DNA of 32,504 bases, taken from positions 1-32,504 of the forward strand of contig JAMPKV010000043.1 of NCBI GenBank assembly GCA_039962225.1, given 5' to 3'. Numbering within the stretch: position 1 is the stretch's first letter; the number at the start of each line of letters is the position of its first letter. The translations under genes were made by a program, and so were the position numbers. The DNA is from Microcoleus sp. AS-A8 (GTDB lineage Bacteria > Cyanobacteriota > Cyanobacteriia > Cyanobacteriales > Coleofasciculaceae). The notes beneath the pieces were generated by a model, which ran no database searches, was not told where the DNA came from, and worked only from the letters and a program-made list of their open reading frames with translations. Below, in pieces: positions 8,338-16,679 of the stretch.

Positions 8338-8887
8338 TCAGGTCAAATGAGTACAACATCTTACTCTTCCATTCCTCCATGATGAAGTTCATCACATCTT
8401 AACTCCACACAACGGAAAGCGGAGATACTGCTATAGCGATAGCATCTGGATTGAACAACTCACTATAAGCAGGTAGATATTAAACATCTCCAACAAATAA
8501 AAAGAGCATTAATAGAAGCGAAATTAGATCGAATTAACCAGTAAAACATAGCTAAATTATCAGCTATCTAAAAAGAAATAGAGGAGATTTTAGTAGAATA
8601 AAAATTTATAAGCCTGAATTTATTAATCAGTTTTTTTAGCGTTCTTATTAACTGCAATAACGCCTATTTAAAGGATTCAACATAAGTTGTACAGGTTATA
8701 AAGACCCCTTGAATTTGTATTGGTAAATGCTAATTCGAGCAAAGCCGCTTATAGCTCCAGAACACATTCTACGACTTGCCCTTTTTCGGGATGATTTACC
8801 AAGCGAAGTATACTCAGCGAATTTCGCTGATTTTTCAATCCCATCAGCAACACAGCACTTACGTAGCTGCACCATTTATAGCGGTCA

Positions 8888-8909
8888 GGGTGGGTTACCT
8901 AACACACCC
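8888..8909. repeat. palindromic repeat
   Basis: GGGTGGGTTA, a 2-nt loop and TAACACACCC pair at 9 of 10 positions. The sequence TGTAGGGTGTGTTAGG on the minus strand resembles a palindromic repeat common between cyanobacterial genes. A second hairpin, CCTGC/GCAGG, follows at 8942-8956. Confidence 0.5.
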
Positions 8910-9077
8910 TACAGATAGAAGCTTTGCGTAAGTCCTGTACACCTGCCTTATGCAGGCGACTTCCCCTGAAGAAGCCAAACCGTTGTTTTCGTCAGCCTTT
9001 CTGTGGACGCGCCCACGGGAAACGGAAGTTTTGGGGACTGGCGTCCTCTTACCCTAAATTCCTCCTAACAATGCAAT

Positions 9078-9105
9078 TTGTTAAGATTTTGTTAACTTGT
9101 AATAC
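9078..9105 (+). promoter_or_regulatory. candidate cpc promoter with TTGTTA direct repeats
   Basis: TTGTTA (9078-9083) and TAATAC (9100-9105) are 16 bp apart, a good sigma-70-like pair for cyanobacteria. A second TTGTTA at 9089-9094 lies exactly 11 bp after the first, about one helical turn, so both would face the same side of the helix. I recall TTGTTA direct repeats being reported as regulator-binding sites upstream of phycobiliprotein genes in Fremyella. The leader to cpcB would be about 390 nt, which is long but not unusual for cpc operons. Position is inferred; no start site is known. Confidence 0.45.
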
Positions 9106-9282
9106 AGATGTGAACCCTGCAAAGCCTTGATGTATAAGGGTTTAAGTTCTATTTTGCCTGGGTGATCGGGTTTAAGCATCTTAACAATTTGTAATAGATC
9201 TAAGACCCAGAGACGGTGTATAAAAAAACGGTGAGGGAATCGACGACAGGCAAAAGCTAAGTAAAACACTAGTTCAGCAAGT

Positions 9283-9326
9283 TTTTAGGTTTCTCATAAA
9301 AGCCTAAAAGTTTCTCAGATTTCTCA
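9283..9326 (+). promoter_or_regulatory. structured element in the cpc leader
   Basis: TTTTAGG (9283-9289) pairs with CCTAAAA (9303-9309) across a 13-nt loop. TTTCTCA occurs three times, at 9290-9296, 9311-9317 and 9320-9326. All lie between the candidate promoter and cpcB, so they could act in mRNA stability or regulator binding. Function is not known. Confidence 0.35.
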
Positions 9327-9505
9327 AAAGCTCCGTCTTGTTGCCTGGTATACAGAACATGCGGAATTAGAGACCAAGTTGAACTAAAATTTTAACGGCT
9401 GTCTGTAGTTGACATCCCTAGCTGCTCGAACTGCTCCGAACTGGCTTCCTCCAGTTCTTAAGCAAAACCCAAAACTAACCACCCAGTAAGTAGGAGTTAT
9501 CTTTC

Positions 9506-10024
9506 ATGTTCGACGCTTTCACAAAGGTTGTTGCACAAGCTGATACACGCGGTGAATACCTAAACTCTGGTCAATTGGATGCTTTGATCTCTATGGTCAA
9601 AGAAGGCAACAAGCGGATCGATACCGTCAACCGTATCACCGGCAACGCTTCCAGCATTGTTGCTAACGCCGCTCGCTCTCTGTTTGCTGAGCAACCTCAG
9701 TTGATTGCTCCTGGTGGAAATGCTTACACCAACCGTCGTATGGCCGCTTGCTTGCGCGATATGGAAATCATCCTGCGCTATGTCACCTACGCAACGTTTG
9801 CTGGTGATGCCAGTGTTCTGGATGACCGTTGTTTGAACGGTCTGCGTGAAACCTACTTGGCTCTAGGTGTTCCTGGCGCTTCTGTAGCAGCAGGCGTTCA
9901 AAAGATGAAGGATGCCGCAATCGCAATTGCCAATGATCGTACAGGTATCACCCAAGGTGATTGCAGCGCTCTGATGTCTGAAGTGGCTAGCTACTTCGAT
10001 CGCGCAGCTGCTGCTGTTTCCTAA
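9506..10024 (+). CDS. cpcB: C-phycocyanin beta subunit
   Basis: Beta chain of phycocyanin, which pairs with CpcA and stacks as trimers and hexamers in phycobilisome rods on the cytoplasmic face of the thylakoid, passing light energy to allophycocyanin. The 172 residues have the standard C-phycocyanin length and globin-like fold. Both phycocyanobilin cysteines are present: Cys82 in [11 protein letters not shown] and Cys153 in GDCSAL. Asn72 in PGGNAY is the site normally N-methylated. [13 protein letters not shown] and [13 protein letters not shown] mark it as CpcB and not PecB or CpeB. TAGGAG lies a suitable distance before the ATG. It is the first gene of the cpc operon, with cpcA 92 bp downstream. 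Confidence 0.98.
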   Translation: MFDAFTKVVAQADTRGEYLNSGQLDALISMVKEGNKRIDTVNRITGNASSIVANAARSLFAEQPQLIAPGGNAYTNRRMAACLRDMEIILRYVTYATFAGDASVLDDRCLNGLRETYLALGVPGASVAAGVQKMKDAAIAIANDRTGITQGDCSALMSEVASYFDRAAAAVS

Positions 10025-10116
10025 TCTAGTGCTAAGCGCTATTCGCTAACACTTGTCAGTTGGGCAAAAAAAATTTCAACCAGAACTTTGTAAAACACTA
10101 GGGAGATACCTCAACG

Positions 10117-10605
10117 ATGAAGACACCTCTGACCGAAGCGGTTTCAGCAGCTGATTCTCAAGGCCGTTTTCTTTCCAGCACAGAACTCCAAGTTGCTTTT
10201 GGTCGCTTCCGCCAGGCTACAGCTAGCTTAGAAGCAGCAAAAAGCTTGAGCGGTAACGCTGACCGTTTAGCTCAAGCCGCAGCTCAAGCGGTGTACAACA
10301 AGTTCCCCTACACCACGCAAATGCAAGGTAACAACTATGCAGCTGACCAGCGTGGTAAGGACAAGTGTGTTCGTGACATCGGCTACTACCTGCGGATTGT
10401 GACCTACTGCTTGGTTGCTGGTGGCACAGGCCCTCTAGATGAGTACCTGGTTGCTGGCTTGGATGAAATCAACAGCACCTTTGAACTATCTCCTAGCTGG
10501 TACGTTGAAGCCCTGAAGTACATCAAGGCTAATCACGGTATCACTGGTGATGCGGCTACCGAAGCCAACTCTTACATCGACTATGCAATTAACGCCCTGA
10601 GCTAA
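10117..10605 (+). CDS. cpcA: C-phycocyanin alpha subunit
   Basis: Alpha chain of phycocyanin, partner of CpcB. The 162 residues match the family length. One phycocyanobilin is attached at Cys84 in [13 protein letters not shown], the site served by the CpcE/CpcF lyase encoded further down this operon. The N-terminal [20 protein letters not shown] and the [12 protein letters not shown] segment are diagnostic. GGGAGA lies upstream of the ATG. It is followed by a strong hairpin that would set its expression, with cpcB, above the linker and lyase genes. Confidence 0.98.
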   Translation: MKTPLTEAVSAADSQGRFLSSTELQVAFGRFRQATASLEAAKSLSGNADRLAQAAAQAVYNKFPYTTQMQGNNYAADQRGKDKCVRDIGYYLRIVTYCLVAGGTGPLDEYLVAGLDEINSTFELSPSWYVEALKYIKANHGITGDAATEANSYIDYAINALS

Positions 10606-10617
10606 TAGGCGCGTGTA

Positions 10618-10677
10618 GCCCGGTAAGGTAAGCAGCTCTACCAACAAAGTGAGTCAGAGTTGTTCATCTTACCGGGC
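10618..10677 (+). terminator. hairpin after cpcA, probable partial terminator
   Basis: GCCCGGTAAG (10618-10627) and CTTACCGGGC (10668-10677) form a perfect 10-bp stem around a 40-nt loop, followed by AGTTTTATT. Placed just after cpcA, it fits the known pattern in which most cpc transcripts stop after cpcBA and fewer read into linker and lyase genes. The long loop and short T-tract suggest attenuation or 3'-end stabilisation. Confidence 0.65.
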
Positions 10678-10741
10678 AGTTTTATTCTCACCATTCTGAT
10701 AAAAGACTTGAAAAAAACATTTTCTGTTTGGTCGTCGGAGG

Positions 10742-10900
10742 GATATTTATCGGCTTAGGGTGATGCAAGCCGATTACCTAAACTCATCTGTGGCGCGACA
10801 GAATACCACGGAATTGCTCGTACCCTACGCTCAGTTGTCCAGTAAGTTGCAGCAATTGAATCGCTAGGGGAGGAAATTGATGAGCATCTCACCTGCATAA
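10742..10900 (+). pseudogene. decayed CpcD-domain linker with in-frame TAG
   Basis: Between cpcA and cpcC one frame reads IYRLRVMQADYLNSSVAR, then QNTTELLVPYAQLSSKLQQ, LNR, TAG (10865-10867), GRKLMSISPA, stop at 10898-10900. This has the layout of a CpcD domain: FRxEV-like start, VPYxxLSxxMQRIxR, then GGKIVSIxP, as in the intact CpcC C-terminus and CpcD downstream. One C-to-T change of CAG (Gln) to TAG would explain the stop, since NRQGRK is the expected reading. No good start codon follows the GGAGGG at 10737-10742; an in-frame GTG and ATG lie at 10760 and 10763. It is probably the remnant of a second small rod linker. Confidence 0.6.
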
Positions 10901-11096
10901 ATGGAAAATGGGAAATGGAAAATAGGGAAGGGGAAAGAATTATTACCTGTGACCTATTCCCTTCTATTAAGCAGGTAGGCGTGAATAAATTCAAAATAAA
11001 TTTCAGCTCAAAATAATCAGAACAAGAGCTGGAAAGATTCGGGTGTTATGTAAAGTTACACCTATCTGCTTACCTATTAGCAAAGGAGAAGTTTGA
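10901..11096. other. spacer before cpcC with purine-rich low-complexity stretch
   Basis: 10901-10945 is a run of GGAAAATGG-like purine repeats typical of cyanobacterial intergenic DNA. The rest carries no gene. AAAGGAG lies just before the cpcC ATG. A separate promoter for cpcC cannot be excluded, but I see no convincing one. Confidence 0.4.
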
Positions 11097-11966
11097 ATGG
11101 CAATTACGACAGCAGCATCTAGACTAGGAACATCAGCTTTTAGCAATGCAACTCCAGTAGAATTGCGCCCCACGGCAAGTAGATCAGACGTTGAAGCCGT
11201 CATTAGCGCTGTCTACCGTCAGCTATTGGGCAACGACTATTTAATGAAATCTGAGCGCCTCACCAGTGCTGAATCTCTCCTGCGCGATCGGAAGATTACA
11301 GTGCAAGATTTTGTGCGTCAGGTGGCTAAATCGGAACTGTACAAATCTAAGTTTTTCTATAACAGTTTCCAAACGCGGGTCATTGAACTCAATTATAAGC
11401 ATTTGTTGGGTCGGGCACCCTATGACGAGGCTGAGGTGATTCATCACTTGGACTTGTACGAAACCAAAGGGTACGATGCCGACATTGATTCCTACATTGA
11501 TTCGCCAGAGTATCAGGGCAACTTCGGTGAAAATATCGTGCCCTACTATCGGGGTTTCGAGACCCAAACCGGGCAAAAAACCGTAGGGTTTAGCCGTATG
11601 TTCCAACTTTATCGCGGCTATGCCAACAGCGATCGCGCCCAACTCAAAGGCACTTCTTCTCGCCTTGCCAGTGAGTTAGCTCAGAATGGTGCTTCCACCG
11701 TGATAAATCCCTCTAGTAGCAATGGTAGCTTTGCCTACCTTCCTTCCGCGAGAGGCGTCACTCCCAGCAGTGGTTTTGGTGGGGCAGCAACGTTTGGGAA
11801 ATCCGGCCGACTCTTCCGCGTGGAAGTCGCTGGACTCAATCAGCCCAGATATCCTAACGTGCGCCGGATCAACCAAGCCTTCATCGTTCCTTATGAAGAG
11901 CTATCCACCCAAATGCAGAGAGTTCTACGCCAAGGTGGCAAAATCGCCAGCGTGACTCCTATCTAG
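11097..11966 (+). CDS. cpcC: phycobilisome rod linker, phycocyanin-associated
   Basis: Rod linker polypeptide that sits inside phycocyanin hexamers and joins discs. The 289 residues are normal for the 30-33 kDa class. Residues about 20-150 form the PBS linker domain: [61 protein letters not shown]. Residues about 236-288 form the CpcD domain: [19 protein letters not shown], then [22 protein letters not shown] low-complexity Ser/Gly segment (about 195-230) joins them. AAGGAG is well placed before the ATG. Only one rod linker of this class is visible in the window. Confidence 0.96.
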   Translation: MAITTAASRLGTSAFSNATPVELRPTASRSDVEAVISAVYRQLLGNDYLMKSERLTSAESLLRDRKITVQDFVRQVAKSELYKSKFFYNSFQTRVIELNYKHLLGRAPYDEAEVIHHLDLYETKGYDADIDSYIDSPEYQGNFGENIVPYYRGFETQTGQKTVGFSRMFQLYRGYANSDRAQLKGTSSRLASELAQNGASTVINPSSSNGSFAYLPSARGVTPSSGFGGAATFGKSGRLFRVEVAGLNQPRYPNVRRINQAFIVPYEELSTQMQRVLRQGGKIASVTPI

Positions 11967-11977
11967 TTTGAATGAAT

Positions 11978-12024
11978 CATGGGCCGTTCATTATTGGATT
12001 TTGGCTAATAATTAATGACCCATG
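11978..12024. repeat. imperfect hairpin between cpcC and cpcD
   Basis: CATGGG (11978-11983) and CCCATG (12019-12024) flank AT-rich, partly complementary arms containing TTCATTATTGG and CTAATAATTAATG. It is repeat-like and could stabilise or end part of the transcript. Confidence 0.4.
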
Positions 12025-12069
12025 AACCTTGTGAATTCTGAGTTCTGTATTCTGATGAGGATATAAACT

Positions 12070-12342
12070 ATGTTGGGTTCAATTGTCGCTGGAAGAGCGG
12101 GTATTTCACCTTCTAGCAGTCGCTGCTTTCGCTATGAAGTCGTTGGCCTGCGTCAAAGCGTAGATACGGATAATACCGATTATCCAATTCGCTCTAGTGC
12201 CAGTGTGTTCATCACCGTGCCTTACAACCGGATGAATGAAGAGATGCAACGGATTACGCGGTTGGGTGGCAAAATCGTCAGCATTCATCCATTAACCTCT
12301 GAAACCTCTGACGCTGAACCCGCTACCGAATCAGAAAACTAA
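12070..12342 (+). CDS. cpcD: phycobilisome small rod-capping linker
   Basis: Small linker that caps the distal end of phycocyanin rods and so limits rod length. The 90 residues are almost only a CpcD domain: RCFRYEVVGLRQSVDTDNT, then YPIRSSASVFITVPYNRM, NEEMQRITRLGGKIVSIHPL, and a short acidic tail. ATGAGG lies 10-15 bp before the ATG. The stop is 10 bp before cpcE, so the two are very likely co-transcribed. Confidence 0.95.
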   Translation: MLGSIVAGRAGISPSSSRCFRYEVVGLRQSVDTDNTDYPIRSSASVFITVPYNRMNEEMQRITRLGGKIVSIHPLTSETSDAEPATESEN

Positions 12343-12352
12343 CTAAGCCTCC

Positions 12353-13207
12353 ATGCGAGAGTCGAGTTTTGAGAATTTTGAATCTTTATCACCGGGAAAG
12401 TCACCGGAGGGTAGCGAGTCCTTAACTGTAGAGCAGGCGATCGCTAATCTACAAGGCCAAGACCAAGGACTTCGCTATTACGCAGCTTGGTGGCTGGGCA
12501 GATTCAGAGTTCGCGAATCGGCAGCGATTGATGCGCTAATCGCCACGTTGGAGGATGAGACGGACCGGACGCCTGACGGCGGCTACCCCCTACGGCGGAA
12601 TTCAGCGAGGGCACTGGGCAAACTGGGAGACCGAAAAGCCGTGCCCGCACTTATTCGTTGTTTAGACTGCTCAGATTTCTACGTGCGTGATGCCGCGGCT
12701 GAGTCATTAGGGATACTGGGCGATCCGGTCTGTATCCCCAAGTTGATGAAACTACTAGAAGGTGGGTTAGAAGCCGCTCAACCGATACCGGGCTGTCCCC
12801 ATTTGGCGCAACCCTACAATGCAACGATTGAAGCCTTAGGTTCCCTGGGTGCCACCACAGCCATTGACCTGATTCAACCCTTTCTCGATCATCCGATAGA
12901 GCTGGTACAATACGCCGCTGCACGAGGGATGTACCAGTTGACAAAAAATCCAATCTATGCTAAGAGATTAATCCAGGCTTTAGAGGGACAAAAGCTACAA
13001 CTGCGACGAGCCGCGATGAGCGATTTGGGAGCCATTGGTTATTTACCCGCAGCAGAAGCGATCGCTGAAACTTTGGCAGAAAATAGCCTGAAGCTGATTT
13101 CTCTCAAAGGACTTTTAGAGTACCAGGTCAAAAACAACTCCACAGAGTCCTCATCCATATCGGAAGCGGCGATTCAGGTAATGACTTTGATGGATAATCT
13201 GCTATAG
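12353..13207 (+). CDS. cpcE: phycocyanobilin lyase subunit E
   Basis: With CpcF it forms the heterodimeric lyase that attaches phycocyanobilin to Cys84 of CpcA. The 284 residues consist of HEAT/PBS-lyase repeats: LRYYAAWWLGRFRV, PLRRNSARALGKLGDRKAV, FYVRDAAAESLGILGDPVC, YNATIEALGSLGATTAI, LRRAAMSDLGAIGYLPAA. The WWLGRFRV N-terminal segment is characteristic of CpcE. It lies directly after cpcD, with CpcF following after a 135-bp spacer. MpeU or PecE homologues are alternatives, but the operon context supports CpcE. Confidence 0.94.
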   Translation: MRESSFENFESLSPGKSPEGSESLTVEQAIANLQGQDQGLRYYAAWWLGRFRVRESAAIDALIATLEDETDRTPDGGYPLRRNSARALGKLGDRKAVPALIRCLDCSDFYVRDAAAESLGILGDPVCIPKLMKLLEGGLEAAQPIPGCPHLAQPYNATIEALGSLGATTAIDLIQPFLDHPIELVQYAAARGMYQLTKNPIYAKRLIQALEGQKLQLRRAAMSDLGAIGYLPAAEAIAETLAENSLKLISLKGLLEYQVKNNSTESSSISEAAIQVMTLMDNLL

Positions 13208-13257
13208 TCCATCAGAAAAAGAGGGGACGTGAGAGACGTAAAGTTGAGGAGGGGAGA

Positions 13258-13287
13258 TGGGGAGAATTCCCTGAATATCTCTCCCCA
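13258..13287. repeat. hairpin in the cpcE-cpcF spacer
   Basis: TGGGGAGA (13258-13265) and TCTCCCCA (13280-13287) form a perfect 8-bp stem with a 14-nt loop, within G-rich then C-rich spacer DNA. It could act as a processing or attenuation site between the lyase genes. Confidence 0.45.
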
Positions 13288-13342
13288 GGATACAGAACGA
13301 CCCTACCCCCCACACCCCCTGGCCTGTGTATCGAAGTGACCC

Positions 13343-13984
13343 ATGACGAATGACCGAGGACTAAAACTGATTCAATCCGTTGAGCAGGCGGATTCTTCAC
13401 ACAAATTGGTAGATGCAGTGCAATCCTTAGCGGCTGCCCGTTTAGAGGAAGGGATTCCTACCTTGATTGCGGCTCTCAGCTACAACAACCCTGGTGCAGC
13501 CGTAGCCGCTGTGGATGGGTTGGTGCAATTAGGAGAAGTAGCCGTGCCAAAACTGCTTGCCCTGTTGGATGACTACAACTACAGTGGTAGAGCCTGGGCG
13601 ATTCGAGCCTTAGCTGGAATTGGCGACCCAAGAGCGCTAGAAACATTGCGAGAAGCGGCAGAAACTGACTTTGCAATGAGTGTCCGTCGCTCCGCTGCCA
13701 AAGGTTTGGGTAATCTGCGCTGGTCTGCTTTACCCGCTCAAGACGTTTCAGCCGCCCAAGCGAAAGCTCTCAAGACTCTGTGCTTAACATGCCAAGACCC
13801 GGAATGGGTGGTTCGCTATGCTGGCGTTGTGGGATTACAAGGGTTGGCAACCTCCGCAGCAGAGACTCAGACGGATATTTGCCAAACCGTAAGTGAGCAT
13901 TTTGAGCAAATGCTGAAGACAGAATCTGATTTAGCGGTTCGCGCCCGTGCTCACCTGGCGTTGGATCAACTGCACAAGGGTTGA
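13343..13984 (+). CDS. cpcF: phycocyanobilin lyase subunit F
   Basis: Second subunit of the CpcE/CpcF lyase for CpcA Cys84. At 213 residues it is the usual shorter partner, again built of HEAT-like repeats: LAAARLEEGIPTLIAALSYN, GAAVAAVDGLVQLGEVAVPK, SGRAWAIRALAGIGDPRALE, VRRSAAKGLGNLRW, WVVRYAGVVGLQGLA. The ATG at 13343 has no strong Shine-Dalgarno, and the gap from cpcE is larger than usual. It is the last gene of the operon; no cpcG follows here. Confidence 0.93.
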   Translation: MTNDRGLKLIQSVEQADSSHKLVDAVQSLAAARLEEGIPTLIAALSYNNPGAAVAAVDGLVQLGEVAVPKLLALLDDYNYSGRAWAIRALAGIGDPRALETLREAAETDFAMSVRRSAAKGLGNLRWSALPAQDVSAAQAKALKTLCLTCQDPEWVVRYAGVVGLQGLATSAAETQTDICQTVSEHFEQMLKTESDLAVRARAHLALDQLHKG

Positions 13985-13986
13985 CA

Positions 13987-14013
13987 ATCCCACGCCCTCG
14001 ATTGCCGTGGGAT
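13987..14013 (+). terminator. hairpin after cpcF
   Basis: ATCCCACG and CGTGGGAT form a perfect 8-bp stem with an 11-nt loop, starting 2 bp after the cpcF stop. There is no clear T-run, so it may be a terminator of weak type or a 3'-end stabiliser. It marks the end of the operon. Confidence 0.55.
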
Positions 14014-14108
14014 GATTGCTTGATCAACTTGCCGTTAGACGACAGGAAAGAAAGACTTTTCCTAAAATGGGCTTATCTTATCCTGGCAAGTTGCCTAAAA
14101 AGTTCTAA

Positions 14109-16679
14109 ATGTGGCAGCATTGGCGTCGATTCAGTGTTTTATTCTTAGCCAGTCTTGTCTTTTGCTCTGCCTGCCACGTTGGGTTAGCAGCACAAGTGGC
14201 TCAGTCAGCGACGGCTCAGAGGCCATTGATTACCTCAAACCTCACTCAAGAATCGTCTTCTCGTGTCGTAGAGCAGGGAGTCGAACACTATCAAGCTGGG
14301 AAATTTACGGAAGCGATCGCACTCTGGCAACAAGTCCTACCACAAATTACAGGCGCGAAAGAGCGAGCCGCCGTTTACAGTAACCTAGCGCTGGCTTATC
14401 GGCAAATCGGACAATCAGGGGAAGCGATCGCCCACTGGCAGCAAGCTATTCAAATTTACCAACATCAAGACGATCAGGCCGCACGTAGCCAGTTAGCCAA
14501 GCTTCTGACAGAGCAAGCACAAGCTTACAACGAACTGGGGCAGAATCGACGGGCGATTAAAATTTTACACTCGGCGGTAGAACGTGCCAAACAAATCCCA
14601 GACTTGCAAACCCAGGCAGCAACCTTGGGAGCCTTGGGTAATGCCTATTGGGCGGTGGGTAACTACGAACAAGCTCTCTTCTCTCATCAAGCGAGTTTAA
14701 AAATTGCCCGTCAGCTTAACACTCCAGACTATATCGCCAGTTCCCTGAATAATGTAGGTAATCTCTACATCAGCCGTTCTCAACGGTATCGCTATCAGGC
14801 AAACGTTGCTCGTGTCGAAGGGGATGAACCCGAAAAAGTTCGGCTCATGCAGTTGGCAGAACAAGAGATGGCGGCTGCACAATCAGCCTTTAACGAAAGT
14901 TTGCGCGAGACTCAAGCCGTAGGCGGCATCACCTACATCAAGACATTACTGAATCTCAATCGTCTACTAGAGCAATTGCCATCGCCTGACTGGGCGACCA
15001 TAACGAGAAACCGCGAAAAGTTATTAGCAAGGGTCGAAAGTTTACCCGACTCACGGGATAAAGCCTACATCTTGATCAACCTTGCACAGCGTTTTAGGCA
15101 TCCAGAGCAAGGGAGAAATGCTTTAGACGCTTCACTTGTGTTGAAAAAAGCCGTTAGTATCGCCAGAAACATAGGAGATCAGCGAGCGGAATCCTTTGCC
15201 CTCGGTAGTTTAGGGCAGATTTACAACTCAGCGGCTCAAACCTCAGAGGCGATGGAGTTAACGCAACAAGCACAATGGGTAGCCGTGCAAGCCAATGCAC
15301 CTGATAGTGCCTATCGCTGGCAGTGGCAAACTGGGCGGTTGTTGAAGGCCGCCGGGAAGACAAAAGAGGCGATCGCCTCTTACGAACAAGCGATCGCAAC
15401 CCTCCAGAGCATTCGCAACAATCTACTAGCAATTAACACTAATTTACAATTTGACTTCCGCGACTCCGTTGAACCCGTTTATCGCGAGTTGATGCAACTA
15501 TTACTAGAACCATCTGGGGTCACTAGTCAAGAGCAACAGAAAACCAATTTGAGTAAAGTGATCAATACTCTAGAATTGCTCAAATTAGCAGAACTGCAAA
15601 ACTACTTTGGCAACGAGTGTATAGAAGTTGCCCAGGCAGATGCCCAGAGTGAAGTGAGTTTAGGTGATGCCAATGCTGCCATTATTTACTCAGTGATTCT
15701 CGATGATCATACTGAAATGATTCTGCACTTGCCTGACGGTAAATTAACCAGCTATTGGGTTCCCATCCAGCAGGAACAAATGCAGCGAGAAATTGACCAA
15801 TTACGTCACTTACTCGAAAAACGTTCAACCAACGAATACTTACTACCGGCTCAAAAAATCTATAACGCCCTGATTCGTCCCTTGGAGGCAGATTTAGCAG
15901 CAGCCAAAGTCAAGACGCTGATTTTTATCCAAGATGCAATGTTGCGCCAAGTGCCGATGGCAGCGTTGCATAATCGTCAACAGTTTTTGATTGAGAAATA
16001 TGCGATCGCCACAACACCTAGTTTGGCACTCACTACTCGCACGAGTGCTCCAGAACACTACTCTGGTGCTTTAATTATGGGCTTAACCGTAGAGCGTCCA
16101 CCTTTTATCGCCTTAACAAATGTCCGTACTGAAGTAGCCAGTGTGCAAAAACTTCTGGGCGGTACTAAACTTTTGGATCGGGACTTTACCCTAGCAAATC
16201 TACAAGAGCAATTGCGAAACAAGAGTTATCCCGTTGTTCACATTGCAACTCATGGCAAATTTGGAGTCGATGCCGCGAGTACCTTTTTATTGACCTTCGA
16301 CTCACGGATGACGTTGGAGCAAATTGACGAGGTTTTGCGTGAAGCCAAATTATCCCAAAAGCGATCGCAACGAAACCAACAACCCGTAGAACTGCTAACT
16401 TTAAGTGCCTGTCAAACAGCAGCCGGTGATAACCGAGCGGCTTTGGGAATTGCGGGTGTAGCTGTGCGTGCAGGGGTTAAGAGTGCTCTTGCCAGCTTGT
16501 GGAATATTAATGATGAAGCTACAGTTCCCCTGATCGAAGAGTTTTACACTCAGTTAGAACAACCAAATGTCACTAAAGCTGAGGCACTGCAAACAGCGCA
16601 GTTGAAGATGATTAATCATTTGGAATACTCTCACCCAGCAGTTTGGTCGCCGTTTATCCTAATTGGCAATTGGCTTTGA
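14109..16679 (+). CDS. exported TPR-CHAT domain protein
   Basis: An 856-residue protein with a signal peptide (basic MWQHWRR, a hydrophobic stretch ending near GLAAQ), a long TPR region (about 50-480) and a C-terminal CHAT domain (about 520-856). TPR units are clear, for example AGKFTEAIALWQQVL, IGQSGEAIAHWQQAI, LGQNRRAIKILHSAV and VGNYEQALFSHQASL. CHAT is a caspase-like peptidase fold; the catalytic pair is His715 in VHIATHGKFG and Cys768 in LTLSACQTA, and the tail has the usual SALASLWNINDEA, LIEEFYTQL and WSPFILIGNW. Both catalytic residues are intact, so proteolysis is plausible. Substrate and trigger are unknown. Related genes in cyanobacteria often lie near haemagglutinin, CHASE2 and DUF928 genes, all found downstream here. 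Its last 131 bp are repeated at 17436-17566. Confidence 0.92.
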   Translation: MWQHWRRFSVLFLASLVFCSACHVGLAAQVAQSATAQRPLITSNLTQESSSRVVEQGVEHYQAGKFTEAIALWQQVLPQITGAKERAAVYSNLALAYRQIGQSGEAIAHWQQAIQIYQHQDDQAARSQLAKLLTEQAQAYNELGQNRRAIKILHSAVERAKQIPDLQTQAATLGALGNAYWAVGNYEQALFSHQASLKIARQLNTPDYIASSLNNVGNLYISRSQRYRYQANVARVEGDEPEKVRLMQLAEQEMAAAQSAFNESLRETQAVGGITYIKTLLNLNRLLEQLPSPDWATITRNREKLLARVESLPDSRDKAYILINLAQRFRHPEQGRNALDASLVLKKAVSIARNIGDQRAESFALGSLGQIYNSAAQTSEAMELTQQAQWVAVQANAPDSAYRWQWQTGRLLKAAGKTKEAIASYEQAIATLQSIRNNLLAINTNLQFDFRDSVEPVYRELMQLLLEPSGVTSQEQQKTNLSKVINTLELLKLAELQNYFGNECIEVAQADAQSEVSLGDANAAIIYSVILDDHTEMILHLPDGKLTSYWVPIQQEQMQREIDQLRHLLEKRSTNEYLLPAQKIYNALIRPLEADLAAAKVKTLIFIQDAMLRQVPMAALHNRQQFLIEKYAIATTPSLALTTRTSAPEHYSGALIMGLTVERPPFIALTNVRTEVASVQKLLGGTKLLDRDFTLANLQEQLRNKSYPVVHIATHGKFGVDAASTFLLTFDSRMTLEQIDEVLREAKLSQKRSQRNQQPVELLTLSACQTAAGDNRAALGIAGVAVRAGVKSALASLWNINDEATVPLIEEFYTQLEQPNVTKAEALQTAQLKMINHLEYSHPAVWSPFILIGNWL

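Larger units (their letters stand above)
8338..9505. other. long non-coding region upstream of cpcB
   Basis: About 1.17 kb without a convincing gene. 8340-8720 is AT-rich and holds nothing I recognise. 8880-8960 contains palindromic repeat sequence. 8924-9060 contains a G/C-richer stretch that looks like repeat DNA. From about 9070 to 9505 lies the presumed promoter and long leader of the cpc operon. Short frames in this stretch lack ribosome-binding sites and protein-like composition. Confidence 0.6.

Noticed and set aside
8727-8918. 63-codon frame upstream of the cpc operon
   Set aside because: No ribosome-binding site; its end runs through a palindromic repeat; composition is not protein-like.
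9409-9414. Perfect TTGACA close to cpcB as a -35 box
   Set aside because: No -10-like hexamer is found 16-18 bp downstream (TGCTCC at that place). The 9078-9105 pair is better.
10755-10994. 79-codon minus-strand frame between cpcA and cpcC
   Set aside because: It is antisense to the decayed CpcD-like frame and the purine-rich tract, and has no protein features.
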